A model generated the notes under the pieces. That model made no database searches, was not told the DNA's origin, and saw only the letters and a program-made list of their open reading frames with translations. A stretch of 64,000 nucleotides of DNA from Thiomicrorhabdus sp. ZW0627 (lineage in GTDB: Bacteria; Pseudomonadota; Gammaproteobacteria; Thiomicrospirales; Thiomicrospiraceae), in NCBI RefSeq assembly GCF_029767005.1, contig NZ_JARUQR010000005.1, forward strand, positions 1-64,000, read 5' to 3'. Position numbers and translations under genes: made by a program. Of the stretch, positions 42,825 to 53,352 are shown piece after piece (position 1 is the first letter of the stretch; each line of letters opens with the position of its first letter).

Positions 42825-43565
42825 TTAAATCATATACATTCCGCCGTTTACATTCAGGGTCTGTCCCGTAATATAAGAACCGCCATCACCTGCCAAGAAA
42901 GTCACTGTTTTAGCGATATCTTCCGGCTCACCCAGTCGACTTAGAGGAATCTGCCCGGTTAAAGCAGCGCGTTGTTCTTCCGGCAAGGCGCGAGTCATAT
43001 CGGTATCGATGAAACCTGGTGCAACCGTGTTAACAGTGATGTTTCGAGCACCGACTTCACGTGCCAGAGATTTGCTGAATCCAATAATACCCGCTTTGGC
43101 TGCTGCGTAGTTGGTCTGACCGGCATTCCCCATCACGCCTACCACAGAAGCGATATTAATGATTCGTCCGCCTTTAGCCTTCATCATTCCACGCAAACAA
43201 GCTTTGCTCATGCGGTAAACCGAGTTCAAATTGGTTTGAATGATATCATCCCACTCTTCGTCTTTCATGCGCATCAACAGGTTGTCACGAGTGATTCCGG
43301 CATTGTTAACAAGAATGGTCGGAACACCGAATTCAGAAGTGATTTCAGCCAATACATCGGCAATCATATCCGCGTTCGTTACATTAAGGCATTTACCTGC
43401 GCCTTTTGCTCCAGATTCCGATAGATAGGCACTGATACTTTCCGCACCTGCTTCAGAAGTCGCTGTACCGATTACGGTTGCACCCTGTGCCGCCAAATCC
43501 AAAGCGATTGCTTTTCCAATTCCACGACTGGCACCTGTAACCAATGCAACTTTACCTGTTAACAT
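42825..43565 (-). CDS. fabG: 3-oxoacyl-ACP reductase
   Basis: A 246-residue short-chain dehydrogenase that reduces 3-oxoacyl-ACP with NADPH. The cofactor motif is TGASRGIGKAIA; NNAG is followed by the catalytic Ser in IINIASVVG and YAAAKAG (Tyr and Lys). The end GQTLNVNGGMYM is the FabG signature. It lies between fabD and acpP in the usual order. Confidence 0.97.
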   Translation of the reverse strand: MLTGKVALVTGASRGIGKAIALDLAAQGATVIGTATSEAGAESISAYLSESGAKGAGKCLNVTNADMIADVLAEITSEFGVPTILVNNAGITRDNLLMRMKDEEWDDIIQTNLNSVYRMSKACLRGMMKAKGGRIINIASVVGVMGNAGQTNYAAAKAGIIGFSKSLAREVGARNITVNTVAPGFIDTDMTRALPEEQRAALTGQIPLSRLGEPEDIAKTVTFLAGDGGSYITGQTLNVNGGMYMI

Positions 43566-43605
43566 AATTCGTTCCTTACTATAGATAATTTGAATAGCAC
43601 TTATT

Positions 43606-44529
43606 CTATAAACTTGAAATGGCTTTTTCTAGTGTCGCATTATCATAAACCGCGACCATGCCCATTTTACGGTCGATACGACGGTTCAAGCCCATCAATA
43701 CCTTACCAGGACCCAATTCGAATAGCTGCTCGACGCCGTTTTCTTTCATCGCCTGAACTGTTTTCACCCACTGCACCGGTTGATACAGCTGCTGAACCAA
43801 CGCCTGCTTGATCTCTTCTTCTGTACTGGAAACCGCAACGTTAACGTTGTGCAGAACCGGAGTCTGCGCTGCTGAGAAAGACATACCCGCCAATTTTTCA
43901 GCCAAAGCATCCGCCGCAGGCTTCATCAAAGAACAGTGAGAAGGCACGCTGACCGGTAACGGCACCACTCGACTCGCACCGGCTTCTGTCGCCGCTTCCA
44001 TTGCCGCATCAACCGCGGCCTTTTCACCAGCGATAACAACCTGGCCCGGAGAGTTGAAGTTAACCGCTTCAACCACACCTTCAATCTGACTACAAACCGC
44101 TACTACTTGATCGTCTTCCAAACCAAGTACCGCTGCCATCGCACCCGCACCTTCCGGTACCGCTGACTGCATCAAACGGCCACGTTCAGCAACCAACTCG
44201 ATACCCTGTGCCAGTGTCATAACACCACTGGCAACCAATGCCGTATACTCACCCAAAGAGTGGCCGGCCATGTAGGTCGGAGCCAAATCCGACTGAGCAG
44301 CCAATGTACGGTATACAGCGATACCGGAAGCCAACATCGCAGGCTGGGTTACATCCGTCTGATTCAATTTGCCCGACGCATCATTCTGAACCAAGTCCCA
44401 AAGATCGTACCCCAACACATCCGAAGCCTCGGAAAACACCTCTTGAACTTCTTTGTGGGAATCGGCCAACTCTGAAAGCATCCCAACCGACTGAGAACCC
44501 TGACCAGGGAATACAAATGCGTATGACAT
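43606..44529 (-). CDS. fabD: Malonyl-CoA:ACP transacylase
   Basis: A 307-residue transferase that loads malonyl groups onto ACP. FPGQGSQSVGM is the N-terminal signature, the nucleophile Ser is in GHSLGEYTALV (about residue 91), and the catalytic His is in PVSVPSHCSLM. It lies between fabH and fabG. Confidence 0.97.
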   Translation of the reverse strand: MSYAFVFPGQGSQSVGMLSELADSHKEVQEVFSEASDVLGYDLWDLVQNDASGKLNQTDVTQPAMLASGIAVYRTLAAQSDLAPTYMAGHSLGEYTALVASGVMTLAQGIELVAERGRLMQSAVPEGAGAMAAVLGLEDDQVVAVCSQIEGVVEAVNFNSPGQVVIAGEKAAVDAAMEAATEAGASRVVPLPVSVPSHCSLMKPAADALAEKLAGMSFSAAQTPVLHNVNVAVSSTEEEIKQALVQQLYQPVQWVKTVQAMKENGVEQLFELGPGKVLMGLNRRIDRKMGMVAVYDNATLEKAISSL

Positions 44530-44583
44530 AAAATAATACCTAAATACGTTATGATTTACTTAAGATGAAACTTCATCAAAAAT

Positions 44584-45561
44584 TTAGAATTTAATTAATG
44601 CAGAACCCCACGTGAAACCACCTCCAAACGCTTCCATCAGAATCGTCTGACCACGCTGGATACGACCGTCGCGTACGGCTTCGTCCAAAGCCAACGGAAC
44701 CGAGGCACTGGAGGTATTAGCGTGCTTGTTGACCGTCACGACCGTTTGATCGTCTCTCAACTTTAACTTTTTCGCCGTCGCCTTAATGATTCTCAAGTTC
44801 GCCTGATGCGGAACCAGCCAATCCAGGTCCTCTTTCTGCATGTTATTCTCTTCAAGGGTTTCAGTAGCGATACGACTCAACGTATTAACCGCCACCTTAA
44901 ATACTTCGTTCCCTTTCATAGACATAGTTTTTTCAGCGATATCATCGGTACGAGGTAGCTTGGAAGGCCCGGATGGAACGTGCAACAAGTCTTCATATCG
45001 GCCGTCGGCATGAATATGGGTAGATAGGATTCCCGGCTTGTCGGAAGCTTCAAGAACCACCGCACCTGCACCGTCACCGAATAGAACGCAAGTATTGCGA
45101 TCGCCCCAGTTAGTGATACGAGACAAGGTTTCAGCCCCAACCACCAGTGCACGCTTGGACATGCCTGTCTTGATGAATTGATCAGCCACACTCAAGGCAT
45201 AGACAAAACCAGAACAAACTGCCTGAACGTCAAACGCAGGCGCGCCACGTACATCAAGACGCTGCTGCAACAAACAGGCCGTACTCGGAAAGATCTTGTC
45301 AGGAGTCGTTGTCGCGACGATGATTAGATCGATGGTATCCTTGTCGATTCCGGCCATTTCAATTGCTTTCAGGGAAGCTTTTTCAGCCAAATCACAGGTA
45401 GTTTCATTATCCGCTGCGATATGGCGCTGCTGAATACCGGTACGCTCCTGAATCCACTCATCGCTGGTATCAACCATCTTCTCAAGATCTAAATTGGTTA
45501 AGATCTTTTCAGGCAGGTACCCGCCCGTTCCAGCAATGCGACTATAGATTTTTTGACTCAT
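44584..45561 (-). CDS. fabH: 3-oxoacyl-ACP synthase III
   Basis: A 325-residue enzyme that starts fatty-acid synthesis from acetyl-CoA and malonyl-ACP. The catalytic Cys is in [11 protein letters not shown] (about 115), His in [12 protein letters not shown] and Asn in [28 protein letters not shown] is the family N-terminus. It follows plsX by 61 bp. Confidence 0.97.
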   Translation of the reverse strand: MSQKIYSRIAGTGGYLPEKILTNLDLEKMVDTSDEWIQERTGIQQRHIAADNETTCDLAEKASLKAIEMAGIDKDTIDLIIVATTTPDKIFPSTACLLQQRLDVRGAPAFDVQAVCSGFVYALSVADQFIKTGMSKRALVVGAETLSRITNWGDRNTCVLFGDGAGAVVLEASDKPGILSTHIHADGRYEDLLHVPSGPSKLPRTDDIAEKTMSMKGNEVFKVAVNTLSRIATETLEENNMQKEDLDWLVPHQANLRIIKATAKKLKLRDDQTVVTVNKHANTSSASVPLALDEAVRDGRIQRGQTILMEAFGGGFTWGSALIKF

Positions 45562-45622
45562 GAGAATTTATTTCTTTTATCTAAACTGTTTTTCAACAAG
45601 CTTGTATTGATTAAACAACAGG

Positions 45623-46651
45623 TTAAAGATCTTGTGCGGTAGTTTGATGCTTGATTAGCTTGGACACTTCCGAGGAGATTCTTTCCGGAACGTTCTTACT
45701 CACTTCCAGACGAGCTTCCGCAATGGCATGTAAAAACGAAAATTCATCTGCACCGCCGTGACTCTTGATCACGATCTTTTTCAAACCTAACAAAGAGGCA
45801 CCATTATACCGTCTTGGATCGACTTTATCCTTAAACGATTTCAAAACCGGATAAGCAAGCAGAGCCACGAACTTGGTCAATAGATTTCTGCTGAAGGCCT
45901 CTTTAAGATAGAAAGAGATCATCTTGGCAACCCCTTCACTGGATTTCAAAGCGACGTTACCGTCAAATCCATCACAGGTCACGATGTCGACATTCCCTTT
46001 ATAGATGTCGTCACCTTCAACATAGCCGATGTAATTGATCTTGGAGTTCTGCAGAATCTGATGCGCATCCTTGATGCGCTGGTGACCTTTGATCTCTTCC
46101 TCACCGATATTCAATAGCCCGACACTCGGATTCGGATTATCGTCCACAGCTTGTGCAAGCACCGATCCCATGACTGCAAACTGTGCCAGGGTATCACCGT
46201 CTACACCGACGTTCGCACCCAAATCCAACACATGGACATGACCTTTCATGGTTGGCATAGAGGTACAGATGGCAGGGCGATCGATATCCGGCAACGTCTT
46301 CAACACAAACTTGGCTACCGCCATCAGAGCGCCAGTATTACCGGCACTAACACAGGCGTGCGCTTGATCATCCTTAACGAGATTAAGGGCGATTCGCATG
46401 GACGATTGGCGTTTGTTTCTTAAAGCTTTGGAAGGCAAGTCATCCATTTCAACCACCTGCTCGGCATGCTGAACGGTAACTCTGGAAGCATCGTATTGAT
46501 ACTTGGACAATTCCGCATTAATCAGGTCTTCTTTACCGACCAGAATAATGTGAATATCTGAAAATTTGGACAGTGCATCTAGTGAAGCAGGAACGGTGAC
46601 CGTGATGCCGTGGTCACCGCCCATCGCATCGATGGCAATATTAATACTCAA
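45623..46651 (-). CDS. plsX: Phosphate acyltransferase PlsX
   Basis: A 342-residue enzyme that makes acyl-phosphate from acyl-ACP for phospholipid synthesis. The start is TTG 46651 (SINIAIDAMGGDHG); no ATG precedes the conserved IAIDAMGGD. VSAGNTGALMA, NVGVDGD and ESEGVAKM-like parts (KSSEGVAKMISFYLKEAF) are conserved. A rare TTG start only 6 bp after rpmF suggests that translation is limited and coupled to rpmF. Confidence 0.95.
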   Translation of the reverse strand: MSINIAIDAMGGDHGITVTVPASLDALSKFSDIHIILVGKEDLINAELSKYQYDASRVTVQHAEQVVEMDDLPSKALRNKRQSSMRIALNLVKDDQAHACVSAGNTGALMAVAKFVLKTLPDIDRPAICTSMPTMKGHVHVLDLGANVGVDGDTLAQFAVMGSVLAQAVDDNPNPSVGLLNIGEEEIKGHQRIKDAHQILQNSKINYIGYVEGDDIYKGNVDIVTCDGFDGNVALKSSEGVAKMISFYLKEAFSRNLLTKFVALLAYPVLKSFKDKVDPRRYNGASLLGLKKIVIKSHGGADEFSFLHAIAEARLEVSKNVPERISSEVSKLIKHQTTAQDL

Positions 46652-46657
46652 GACAAC

Positions 46658-46834
46658 TTAGCCTTTATCTTGAACGACTTTCTTGCCTTTGTAATAACCA
46701 TCAGCTGTAACGTGGTGACGACGGTGAACTTCACCAGTAGTTTCGTCAACAGTCAAAGAAGGTGCAGTTAAAGCATCGTGAGAACGACGCATACCACGTC
46801 TTGATGGGGTTTTACGACTCTTTTGAACAGCCAT
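46658..46834 (-). CDS. rpmF: 50S ribosomal protein L32
   Basis: A 58-residue basic protein: [20 protein letters not shown], then [20 protein letters not shown], ending with KKVVQDKG. It lacks the zinc-binding cysteines of some L32 forms. It lies in the conserved yceD-rpmF-plsX order, with AGGAGA just upstream. Confidence 0.97.
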   Translation of the reverse strand: MAVQKSRKTPSRRGMRRSHDALTAPSLTVDETTGEVHRRHHVTADGYYKGKKVVQDKG

Positions 46835-46856
46835 GTCAATCTCCTAATTAATCAAT

Positions 46857-47396
46857 CTATTTCTTCAACCCTTGCAATACTGCAAACGGGTTAGGCTTTT
46901 GAGAGCTTCCTTCAGTAGAGCCCTCCAATTCATTTTCTTCATCCGTTGTAGATTCGGAAGCATTCTCATACTCCATCGAACTACCTTCCTTAACGGGCGC
47001 TAGCGGCACACATAACAGTAGCTCATCCTCAACCCATTCCGGCAAAGAGACTTTCTCTTCAACAAGCTCAAAAATCTCTACATCATCTGGAACATCTTCT
47101 GCCAGCACCGTCGATTCGACAATCACGCCTTTGATTTCAGATTTGACCGGATAATCAAATGCCTCTAAAGAGCGTTGGCACTGCAAATTCAAACTGGTTT
47201 CCAACTTCATATTAAACGCCGGCATTTTCAGCGTCTTGTCATAAAAGAAATCCAGTTCAACATCCACTTCTCGATCATGGTCTACCACAAGTTCCGAGAG
47301 ACGTTTGAAACGCCCCTGATTGACTCGTGCCACAATATGTTTATTATGGTTTACCAAGTTTAAAGGATCGATCAGTTCGGGTAGCTTATCAAACAT
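46857..47396 (-). CDS. yceD: DUF177 / YceD family protein
   Basis: A 179-residue acidic protein upstream of rpmF, the family usually called YceD, linked to 23S rRNA processing and ribosome assembly. The central LETSLNLQCQRSLEAF keeps one Cys of the family's Cys pair region, and ELPEWVEDELLLCVPLAPVK-like text (SLPEWVEDELLLCVPLAPV) matches the conserved D-E-LLL-P core. The tail is rich in Glu and Ser. No Shine-Dalgarno is present, and the predicted promoter puts the transcription start about 2 nt before the ATG, so translation may be leaderless. Confidence 0.85.
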   Translation of the reverse strand: MFDKLPELIDPLNLVNHNKHIVARVNQGRFKRLSELVVDHDREVDVELDFFYDKTLKMPAFNMKLETSLNLQCQRSLEAFDYPVKSEIKGVIVESTVLAEDVPDDVEIFELVEEKVSLPEWVEDELLLCVPLAPVKEGSSMEYENASESTTDEENELEGSTEGSSQKPNPFAVLQGLKK

Positions 47397-47404
47397 AGCG
47401 GCGA

Positions 47405-47433
47405 ATCATACCTGTAACAGTTAATTAAGTCAA
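47405..47433 (-). promoter_or_regulatory. Sigma70 promoter of the yceD-rpmF-plsX-fab operon
   Basis: TTGACT, a 17-bp spacer, then TATGAT on the minus strand, ending 8 bp before the yceD ATG. The match is strong, and its closeness to the start codon leaves almost no leader. Confidence 0.7.
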
Positions 47434-47608
47434 AAAAAAGACACGCTTTTTATTAATTTTATTTGTCTGCCCATTTTCCGGTAAACATTCTTTAAAACAA
47501 AGACATACTTTCAAATAACGCAGCAAAGAAACCCTCTGTTTGCATGAAAACGATTCGTTTACGAGCAACAGCGCATATTTTAACTCAGATATAAAAACTT
47601 TTAAGCAA

Positions 47609-48217
47609 ATGATTACACACAAAAATCAACTACCAGCCATTATCTTAGGGTCTTCTTCTCCCTTTAGAAAACAACTGCTTGAAAAACTGCAACTTACGTT
47701 CAGCCAATTCTCTCCGGAAATCGACGAAACGCCACTTGACGACGAGACACCTGAGCAGATGGTTGAACGTCTCTCGTTACTGAAGGCACAGACTATTGCC
47801 GAACAACACCCCAACAAAATCATCATTGCTTCCGACCAGTGTGCGACTTTTGACAACAAACCGATCGGCAAACCTCACACCCACGAAAACGCAGTAAAAC
47901 AACTGAAGAACTTCAGCGGTCGATCCATCAAATTTTACACCGGCCTGGTGGTCATAGATCCAACCACGCAAACCGCACATCAGGCAATGGATGAAACCGT
48001 CGTACACTTCCGCGAGCTGGATAAGCAAACCATCGAAAACTATCTGCTGGCAGAAACACCTTATCAATGTGCCGGCAGCTTCAAATCGGAAGGATTAGGC
48101 ATCACCCTATTTGAAAGCATCGAAAGCAAAGACCCAAACGCACTAATTGGCCTGCCACTTATCGAGCTAACCACTCTCTTCAGAAAAATGGGCATCATTC
48201 TCCCACTTGCGAGCTGA
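47609..48217 (+). CDS. Maf family nucleotide pyrophosphatase
   Basis: A 202-residue Maf-like protein that hydrolyses non-canonical or methylated NTPs. The start is ATG 47609, giving MITHKNQLPAIILGSSSPFRKQLLEKL; the longer frame upstream has no conserved sequence. Motifs are GSSSPFRKQLL, SPEIDET, IIASDQCATFDNKPIGKP and CAGSFKSEGLGI. The last motif and the RluC neighbourhood suggest the YceF subgroup (7-methyl-GTP), which is inference. It is divergent from yceD. Confidence 0.88.
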   Translation: MITHKNQLPAIILGSSSPFRKQLLEKLQLTFSQFSPEIDETPLDDETPEQMVERLSLLKAQTIAEQHPNKIIIASDQCATFDNKPIGKPHTHENAVKQLKNFSGRSIKFYTGLVVIDPTTQTAHQAMDETVVHFRELDKQTIENYLLAETPYQCAGSFKSEGLGITLFESIESKDPNALIGLPLIELTTLFRKMGIILPLAS

Positions 48218-48228
48218 AAACAAACCCT

Positions 48229-48257
48229 AAAACAAAAACAGGCCTTCAACAGGCCTG
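48229..48257 (-). terminator. Terminator of the HAD phosphatase gene
   Basis: Arms CAGGCCT and AGGCCTG with a five-base loop, followed on the minus strand by a T-rich run. It is another use of the CAGGCCTG octamer in a terminator. Confidence 0.65.
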
Positions 48258-48306
48258 CCCAGTTCTTTAAACATCTAACCATCCGATTAAAACCGGATAC
48301 CAATGA

Positions 48307-48966
48307 CTAGATTCGCGTCATCAACCAACCGTGTAACGCCTGCAAGTCATCAAAATGCGCCAATGGTTCGTGCACATCCAGCTCGTGTGAGTCATGCACT
48401 CCATGACTCAAAGCAACGCGATCCATATTAATATTGCGTGCCATTTCCAAATCGAACGTCGTATCTCCCACCATCAATGCGTGTTCAACCGACACATCCA
48501 ATGCCTCCAAAATCTGCTCCAGCATCAACGGATCCGGTTTTGAGGCCGACTCAACAGGTGTACGTGTAATATCAAAATACACACCTAAACCGCATTCAGC
48601 CAACACCTGATCCAGGCCTTTACGACTCTTACCAGTGGCAATCGCCAGTTTCACACCCTGATTCCTCAGGTTATAAAGCATGGCTTCGGCTCCGTCGAAT
48701 GCCTCCATCTCCACTTCACACTCTTCTAAAAAACACTGTGTATAGGCTTGCGCCATCGCCTCCACTTGCGACTGTTCCGCATCGGGATACAATCCCAAAA
48801 TCGCTTTTTCCAGACTCAAACCAATGATCTGTTTCGATTCTTCATCCGACAGCACCGGCAATCCGCAGCGTTCCGCAGCCGCCTGAATCGAGGCGACAAT
48901 ACGCCCCTCTGAATTCATCAAAGTGCCATCCCAATCAAAAATCACCAACTGATACTTCTTCACCAA
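48307..48966 (-). CDS. HAD family phosphatase, phosphoglycolate-phosphatase-like
   Basis: A 219-residue haloacid-dehalogenase hydrolase. The nucleophile motif is FDWDGTLMNS (residues 9-18), motif II is LAIATGKS, and Lys with the motif IV acidic pair is in MVGDTTFDLEMARN. The insert cap is helical (C1). It lies downstream of rluC on the same strand with a 29-bp gap, a common pairing in gammaproteobacteria. The substrate could be phosphoglycolate or another sugar phosphate. Confidence 0.88.
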   Translation of the reverse strand: MVKKYQLVIFDWDGTLMNSEGRIVASIQAAAERCGLPVLSDEESKQIIGLSLEKAILGLYPDAEQSQVEAMAQAYTQCFLEECEVEMEAFDGAEAMLYNLRNQGVKLAIATGKSRKGLDQVLAECGLGVYFDITRTPVESASKPDPLMLEQILEALDVSVEHALMVGDTTFDLEMARNINMDRVALSHGVHDSHELDVHEPLAHFDDLQALHGWLMTRI

Positions 48967-48995
48967 AAACTCCGTTCTTTTTCCAGCCTTACGCT

Positions 48996-49967
48996 CTATG
49001 GCAAAGCCAAGGTTTCAATAATCTTTTCAAAGTCAGGCCACAAAGGCGCTTCCATTTGCATCCACTCTTTCGTAACCGGATGAGTAAATCCTAAAAACTG
49101 TGCGTGCAACGCCAGACGCTTCATGCCCATCGGACGGAACCGTTTATTCAACTCACGGTCACCATATTTGTCGTCGCCGACCAAAGGACACCCTTGAGCA
49201 AGGGCATGCACACGAATCTGATGAGTTCGCCCCGTCTCCAACTTAACGGATACCAAATCACAATCCTGCAAATGACGCTCGACCGTAAAGTAACTGACGG
49301 AAGGCTTTCCATCCTGAGCCACTACAACATGCCAACCACCCTCTTTAGGACGATCCTTACGCAACGGCAAATCCACTTTGGTTTTGCGCTTAGGCCAGCG
49401 ACCTGTCACAATCGCCAAATAACGCTTGTCGAATTTATTCTCCCGGACCTGCTGTTGCAAATCCTTCAATACAGAAGCCTTTTTGGCAATCAACAAACAG
49501 CCCGAGGTATCGCGATCAATTCGGTGCACCAACTCCAAACGTTTCGCCAGCGGTCGTAAAATACGCACCACCTCAATCAACCCCCAATTAACACCACTAC
49601 CGCCATGCACAGCCACACCCGAAGGCTTATTCACCACCATCAAGTCATTATCTTCATAAATAATATTCTCTTCGATGCGCTGCAACTGACTGTGGGGAAT
49701 ATCGCTTTCCACCACAACCTTCGACTCCGGCAACTCCACCGGTGGGATCCGAACCACATCACCGGCCACCAACCGAGTCTGAGCCTTGACGCGCCCTTTA
49801 TTGACCCGAACCTCACCCTTACGAATAATTCGATAAACCAACGTCTTGGGCGCTTTTCTTAAAAAACGCATTAGAAAATTATCGACCCGCTGCCCCTCGT
49901 CCTCGGTTGTGACATTTACAAATTGTACTTTTGACGATTTCGAAGAACCGGACGACTTTGATGACAT
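48996..49967 (-). CDS. rluC: Ribosomal large-subunit pseudouridine synthase C
   Basis: A 323-residue RluA-family enzyme. An N-terminal S4 RNA-binding domain (GQRVDNFLMRFL...YRIIRKGEVRVNKGR) is followed by the catalytic domain with HRIDRDTSGCLLIAKK (catalytic Asp). The end RTHQIRVH...GCPLVGDDKYGD is typical. Its position divergent from rne, as in many gammaproteobacteria, supports RluC (23S positions 955/2504/2580 in E. coli). Confidence 0.93.
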   Translation of the reverse strand: MSSKSSGSSKSSKVQFVNVTTEDEGQRVDNFLMRFLRKAPKTLVYRIIRKGEVRVNKGRVKAQTRLVAGDVVRIPPVELPESKVVVESDIPHSQLQRIEENIIYEDNDLMVVNKPSGVAVHGGSGVNWGLIEVVRILRPLAKRLELVHRIDRDTSGCLLIAKKASVLKDLQQQVRENKFDKRYLAIVTGRWPKRKTKVDLPLRKDRPKEGGWHVVVAQDGKPSVSYFTVERHLQDCDLVSVKLETGRTHQIRVHALAQGCPLVGDDKYGDRELNKRFRPMGMKRLALHAQFLGFTHPVTKEWMQMEAPLWPDFEKIIETLALP

Positions 49968-50810
49968 AACAGTTGTTTTTTCCCTTAAATATATGGTCTT
50001 GAGCGGCTTCTAGAGGAAAGCCTTAGACCTTGATTGCAATATATTATTTTAAAATTGGCATAAGTTTACCTGTACTTACACAATATGTCATTGCATAGCA
50101 AGAAAATGAGTGATATATTTGCGAGGCTTAATTTGTAAGCAGAAGTTAGAGATGGCACAACTCAAAACTGTGCAGGAATTTTAAAACGCGAGTTTAATGC
50201 GCTTTGTTCGCACTAAACAATTTTACAAACCACATCGAAGACACGACTTACAGACGATATAGCGCTTGCCCGGTTTGAATCGATAGCCAATTGCTCAAAT
50301 TCAAATCCGGCAAACCCTTAAATTAACGGACGCGACTTATTTTAAAAACAGTCATAAGACGTCCGATTAATGATACGGGACAAAGACTTATCGTAAGGAT
50401 TACAGAAAGACCGGTGCTTAACCTATCCGGACTGGCTAGAGCTTAGTGAAAATTCAAATAAAAACACGACTAAGCTCGATAACAATGTTGTATACACGGG
50501 ACGTGCCGGTAAATCCGGCCGATAATCGAACAGAGAAAAGTGAAAAGGCACCATACGGGTTGCCAAGGTTACAAAACCAAACTGTTAGGTTTTAGAACAA
50601 ACGACAAAATCGTATTCACTAACAAATGATTTCACAGCAACAAATAACTGTTTACCCACAGAAACCAGACAACAATTCGCCAGAATTGAACCTTACACTC
50701 CTTGGTAGGCTACCAACGCTACCAAAACCACACCGAGAAATCGGCTTTGTTCCCGTGCAGTTCCCTATATCGCTGTATCTAGTGTTTTCGAGACAACTAA
50801 AGAGAACAGC
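49968..50810. promoter_or_regulatory. Long rne leader / divergent promoter region
   Basis: 843 bp without a supported gene between rluC and rne. In E. coli the rne leader is long and structured and lets RNase E control its own mRNA (family knowledge); the length here fits that design. Short inverted pairs are visible (for example GCGAGTTTAATGCGC and nearby GTTCGCAC) but no single hairpin is decisive. The rne ATG is preceded by a weak AAGAGAAC-type ribosome binding site. Confidence 0.5.
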
Positions 50811-53294
50811 ATGAAAAGAATGCTCATTAATGCGACCCAGCCGGAGGAGCTGCGCATTGCCCTTGTCGATGGACAAACCTTATATGATTTAGATGTAGAA
50901 ACCCCACACCACCAAAAGAAAAAAGCCAATATCTATAAAGGCCGTATCACCCGAATCGAACCAAGCTTGGAAGCTGCATTTGTCGATTACGGTTCTGAAC
51001 GTCACGGTTTCTTGCCTTTCAAAGAAATTGCCGAAGAATACTTCCCTGACACCAAGCCGGAAAGCGGTCGCTTCAACATCAAAGACGTCTTGACCGAAGG
51101 CCAGGAAGTCATCGTACAGGTCCAAAAAGAAGAACGCGGTAACAAAGGTGCAGCTCTGACCACTCAGATCACCCTGGCCGGCCCATACATCGTCATGATG
51201 CCTAACAACCCTAAGGCAGGTGGAATTTCGCGCCGCATCGAAGGAGATGACCGCTCTGAGATCCGTGATTCATTGCGCGACCTAGACATTCCTGAAGGAA
51301 TGGGGCTTATCATCCGTACTGCAGGCGTTGGAAAAAACACCGACGAACTACAATGGGGTGTGAACTATCTAGTACAACTTTGGGAAGCAATCCAGAAGGC
51401 TGCGGATTCAAAACCTGCACCTTTCCTGATTCACCAAGAATCCGATATGGTGATCCTGGCGATTCGCGACTACCTACGTCAAGATATCGGTGAGATCATC
51501 ATCGATGACATGCCGACCTTCCACAAGGCGCGTGATTTCATCCAACACGTTATGCCTCAGCAGGTCTACAAGGTTAAGCCTTATCAAGACACCATTCCGC
51601 TGTTCACCCGCTTCCAGATTGAATCACAGATCGAATCGGCCTATCAGCGTGAAGTGACTCTGCCGTCAGGCGGTGCCATCGTGATCGATATCACCGAAGC
51701 CTTGACCGCAATCGATATCAACTCAAGCCGCTCGACCAAAGGTGGCGATATCGAAGAGACCGCCTTCCACACCAACATGGAAGCGGCCTGCGAGATCGCA
51801 CGTCAGCTACGTTTGCGTGATATCGGCGGATTAGTCGTCATCGACTTTATCGACATGCACTCGAACCGCCATCAACGCGAAGTGGAAAACAAGATCAAGG
51901 AAGCGGTTAAATCCGACCGTGCCCGCGTACAGATCGGCAAGATCTCACGCTTCGGTTTGTTGGAAATGTCGCGTCAGCGCTTACGCCCTTCCATCGATGA
52001 ATCAACCCAGATTGTCTGCCCTCGCTGTAAAGGCGTCGGCGTGATCCGCGGGGTTGAATCATTGGCTCTATCGATCCTTCGTCTATTGGAAGAAGAATCG
52101 ATGAAAGAAAACACCCGTCGTGTGACAGTGCAGATTCCGGTCGACGTTGCAACGTTCCTATTGAACGAAAAGCGTAACCAGATCACCAAGATCGAAGACC
52201 GCCATAACCTGCATATCCTGATCGTTCCGAACGAACATCTGGAAACGCCACAATACATCATGGAACGTACGCGTAACGGTGACGACTCAACCACAAGCGC
52301 CAGTTATGAAATCAAGGAAGCCATCCTTCCGGAAGATCATCTGGTAACGGAACCGGCTAAAGCGGTTGTAACGGAAGAACCGGCTGTCAAAAACATCCAG
52401 CCAAGTGCTCCTCCGGCCCCAACAACCACAACTTCACCAGAGGTTAAAAAACCAGGTCTTCTTTCTCGCGTATTGAAAGCCTTGTTCAGCCCATCTGAAG
52501 AAGAACCTAAAAAGGAAGAGACAAAATCTCGCCGCGACAACCAACCTAAGCGTCAGCGTCAGGATGGTCGTGGTGGTAACCGTCGCCGTAACAACAACCG
52601 TCGCCGTAACGCAGACGATCAGGATAAGACTGCTCAAAACAAGCGTCGAACTGATAATCGCGACAAACGTGAAGAGAAGCACGAAGAAACTGAAGCAACC
52701 GGCGAACAAACCAAACCTCGCCGTCAACGCAAACCGCGTAGAGAACGTGAACCTAAAGCCGTAGAACAGCTTGAAAATCAAAACGTTCTACAGGAGCAGG
52801 AAGCGGAAGATACAACCGATAAAAAGCCGGCCAAACCAGCTAAATCGGAAGCCGTTGAAAAGCCACAAGAAGGCGATACTTCCAAACCGACACAAGAAGG
52901 TGAAGAAGACAAAGGTGGACGTCGTTCCGGTCAGCGTCGTCGCAGTCGCTACAACAGTCGCTCCTACAACCGTCGCCGTCGTGCACCTGCCGGAGCCGAG
53001 ACCATGTCGATCGATTCCCCGGCTCCAGGTAGTGAACAGGCGAATAAAGAGACTGAAAAGCCGAGTTCGGAAACCAATCCTACGGAAGCAACTTCCCCAA
53101 AGCCTGCGGATAAGCCGGTAAAAGAAAAAGCGCCTGCAGCCAAGGAAGAGACCAACTCGGTAGAAAAAGCAGCGGACAAACCTCAGGAAAAGCCTGCTGA
53201 GAAGCCGGTAGAAAAATCCGAAGGCAAAGAACCTGCTGAACAAACGGCCGAAAAACCGGTTCAGGAAGAAGTAAAGTTGGAAAAAGCTGAATAA
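50811..53294 (+). CDS. rne: Ribonuclease E
   Basis: An 827-residue endoribonuclease of the RNase E/G family that starts mRNA decay and matures rRNA/tRNA. The S1 domain is [27 protein letters not shown]. The catalytic aspartates lie in [18 protein letters not shown] and [13 protein letters not shown]. The zinc link is CPRCKGVG (about 404-411). From about residue 510 the protein is low-complexity, rich in Lys, Glu, Pro and Arg ([11 protein letters not shown]), which is the disordered degradosome-scaffold type tail. The tail is shorter than in E. coli (1061 residues) and I see no clear enolase-binding motif. A terminator follows. Confidence 0.95.
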   Translation: MKRMLINATQPEELRIALVDGQTLYDLDVETPHHQKKKANIYKGRITRIEPSLEAAFVDYGSERHGFLPFKEIAEEYFPDTKPESGRFNIKDVLTEGQEVIVQVQKEERGNKGAALTTQITLAGPYIVMMPNNPKAGGISRRIEGDDRSEIRDSLRDLDIPEGMGLIIRTAGVGKNTDELQWGVNYLVQLWEAIQKAADSKPAPFLIHQESDMVILAIRDYLRQDIGEIIIDDMPTFHKARDFIQHVMPQQVYKVKPYQDTIPLFTRFQIESQIESAYQREVTLPSGGAIVIDITEALTAIDINSSRSTKGGDIEETAFHTNMEAACEIARQLRLRDIGGLVVIDFIDMHSNRHQREVENKIKEAVKSDRARVQIGKISRFGLLEMSRQRLRPSIDESTQIVCPRCKGVGVIRGVESLALSILRLLEEESMKENTRRVTVQIPVDVATFLLNEKRNQITKIEDRHNLHILIVPNEHLETPQYIMERTRNGDDSTTSASYEIKEAILPEDHLVTEPAKAVVTEEPAVKNIQPSAPPAPTTTTSPEVKKPGLLSRVLKALFSPSEEEPKKEETKSRRDNQPKRQRQDGRGGNRRRNNNRRRNADDQDKTAQNKRRTDNRDKREEKHEETEATGEQTKPRRQRKPRREREPKAVEQLENQNVLQEQEAEDTTDKKPAKPAKSEAVEKPQEGDTSKPTQEGEEDKGGRRSGQRRRSRYNSRSYNRRRRAPAGAETMSIDSPAPGSEQANKETEKPSSETNPTEATSPKPADKPVKEKAPAAKEETNSVEKAADKPQEKPAEKPVEKSEGKEPAEQTAEKPVQEEVKLEKAE

Positions 53295-53324
53295 CAACTC
53301 GCTTCATCACTTTATACAAAGTAC

Positions 53325-53352
53325 AAAAAAGGCACATCACGTGCCTTTTTTT
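53325..53352 (+). terminator. rne terminator
   Basis: A stem AAAAAAGGCAC / GTGCCTTTTTTT with a five-base loop, 30 bp after the rne stop. Confidence 0.9.

Noticed and set aside
52788-53297. 169-codon minus-strand Phe/Arg-rich frame
   Set aside because: Antisense of the low-complexity Lys/Glu/Pro tail of RNase E; composition is an artefact of that tail.
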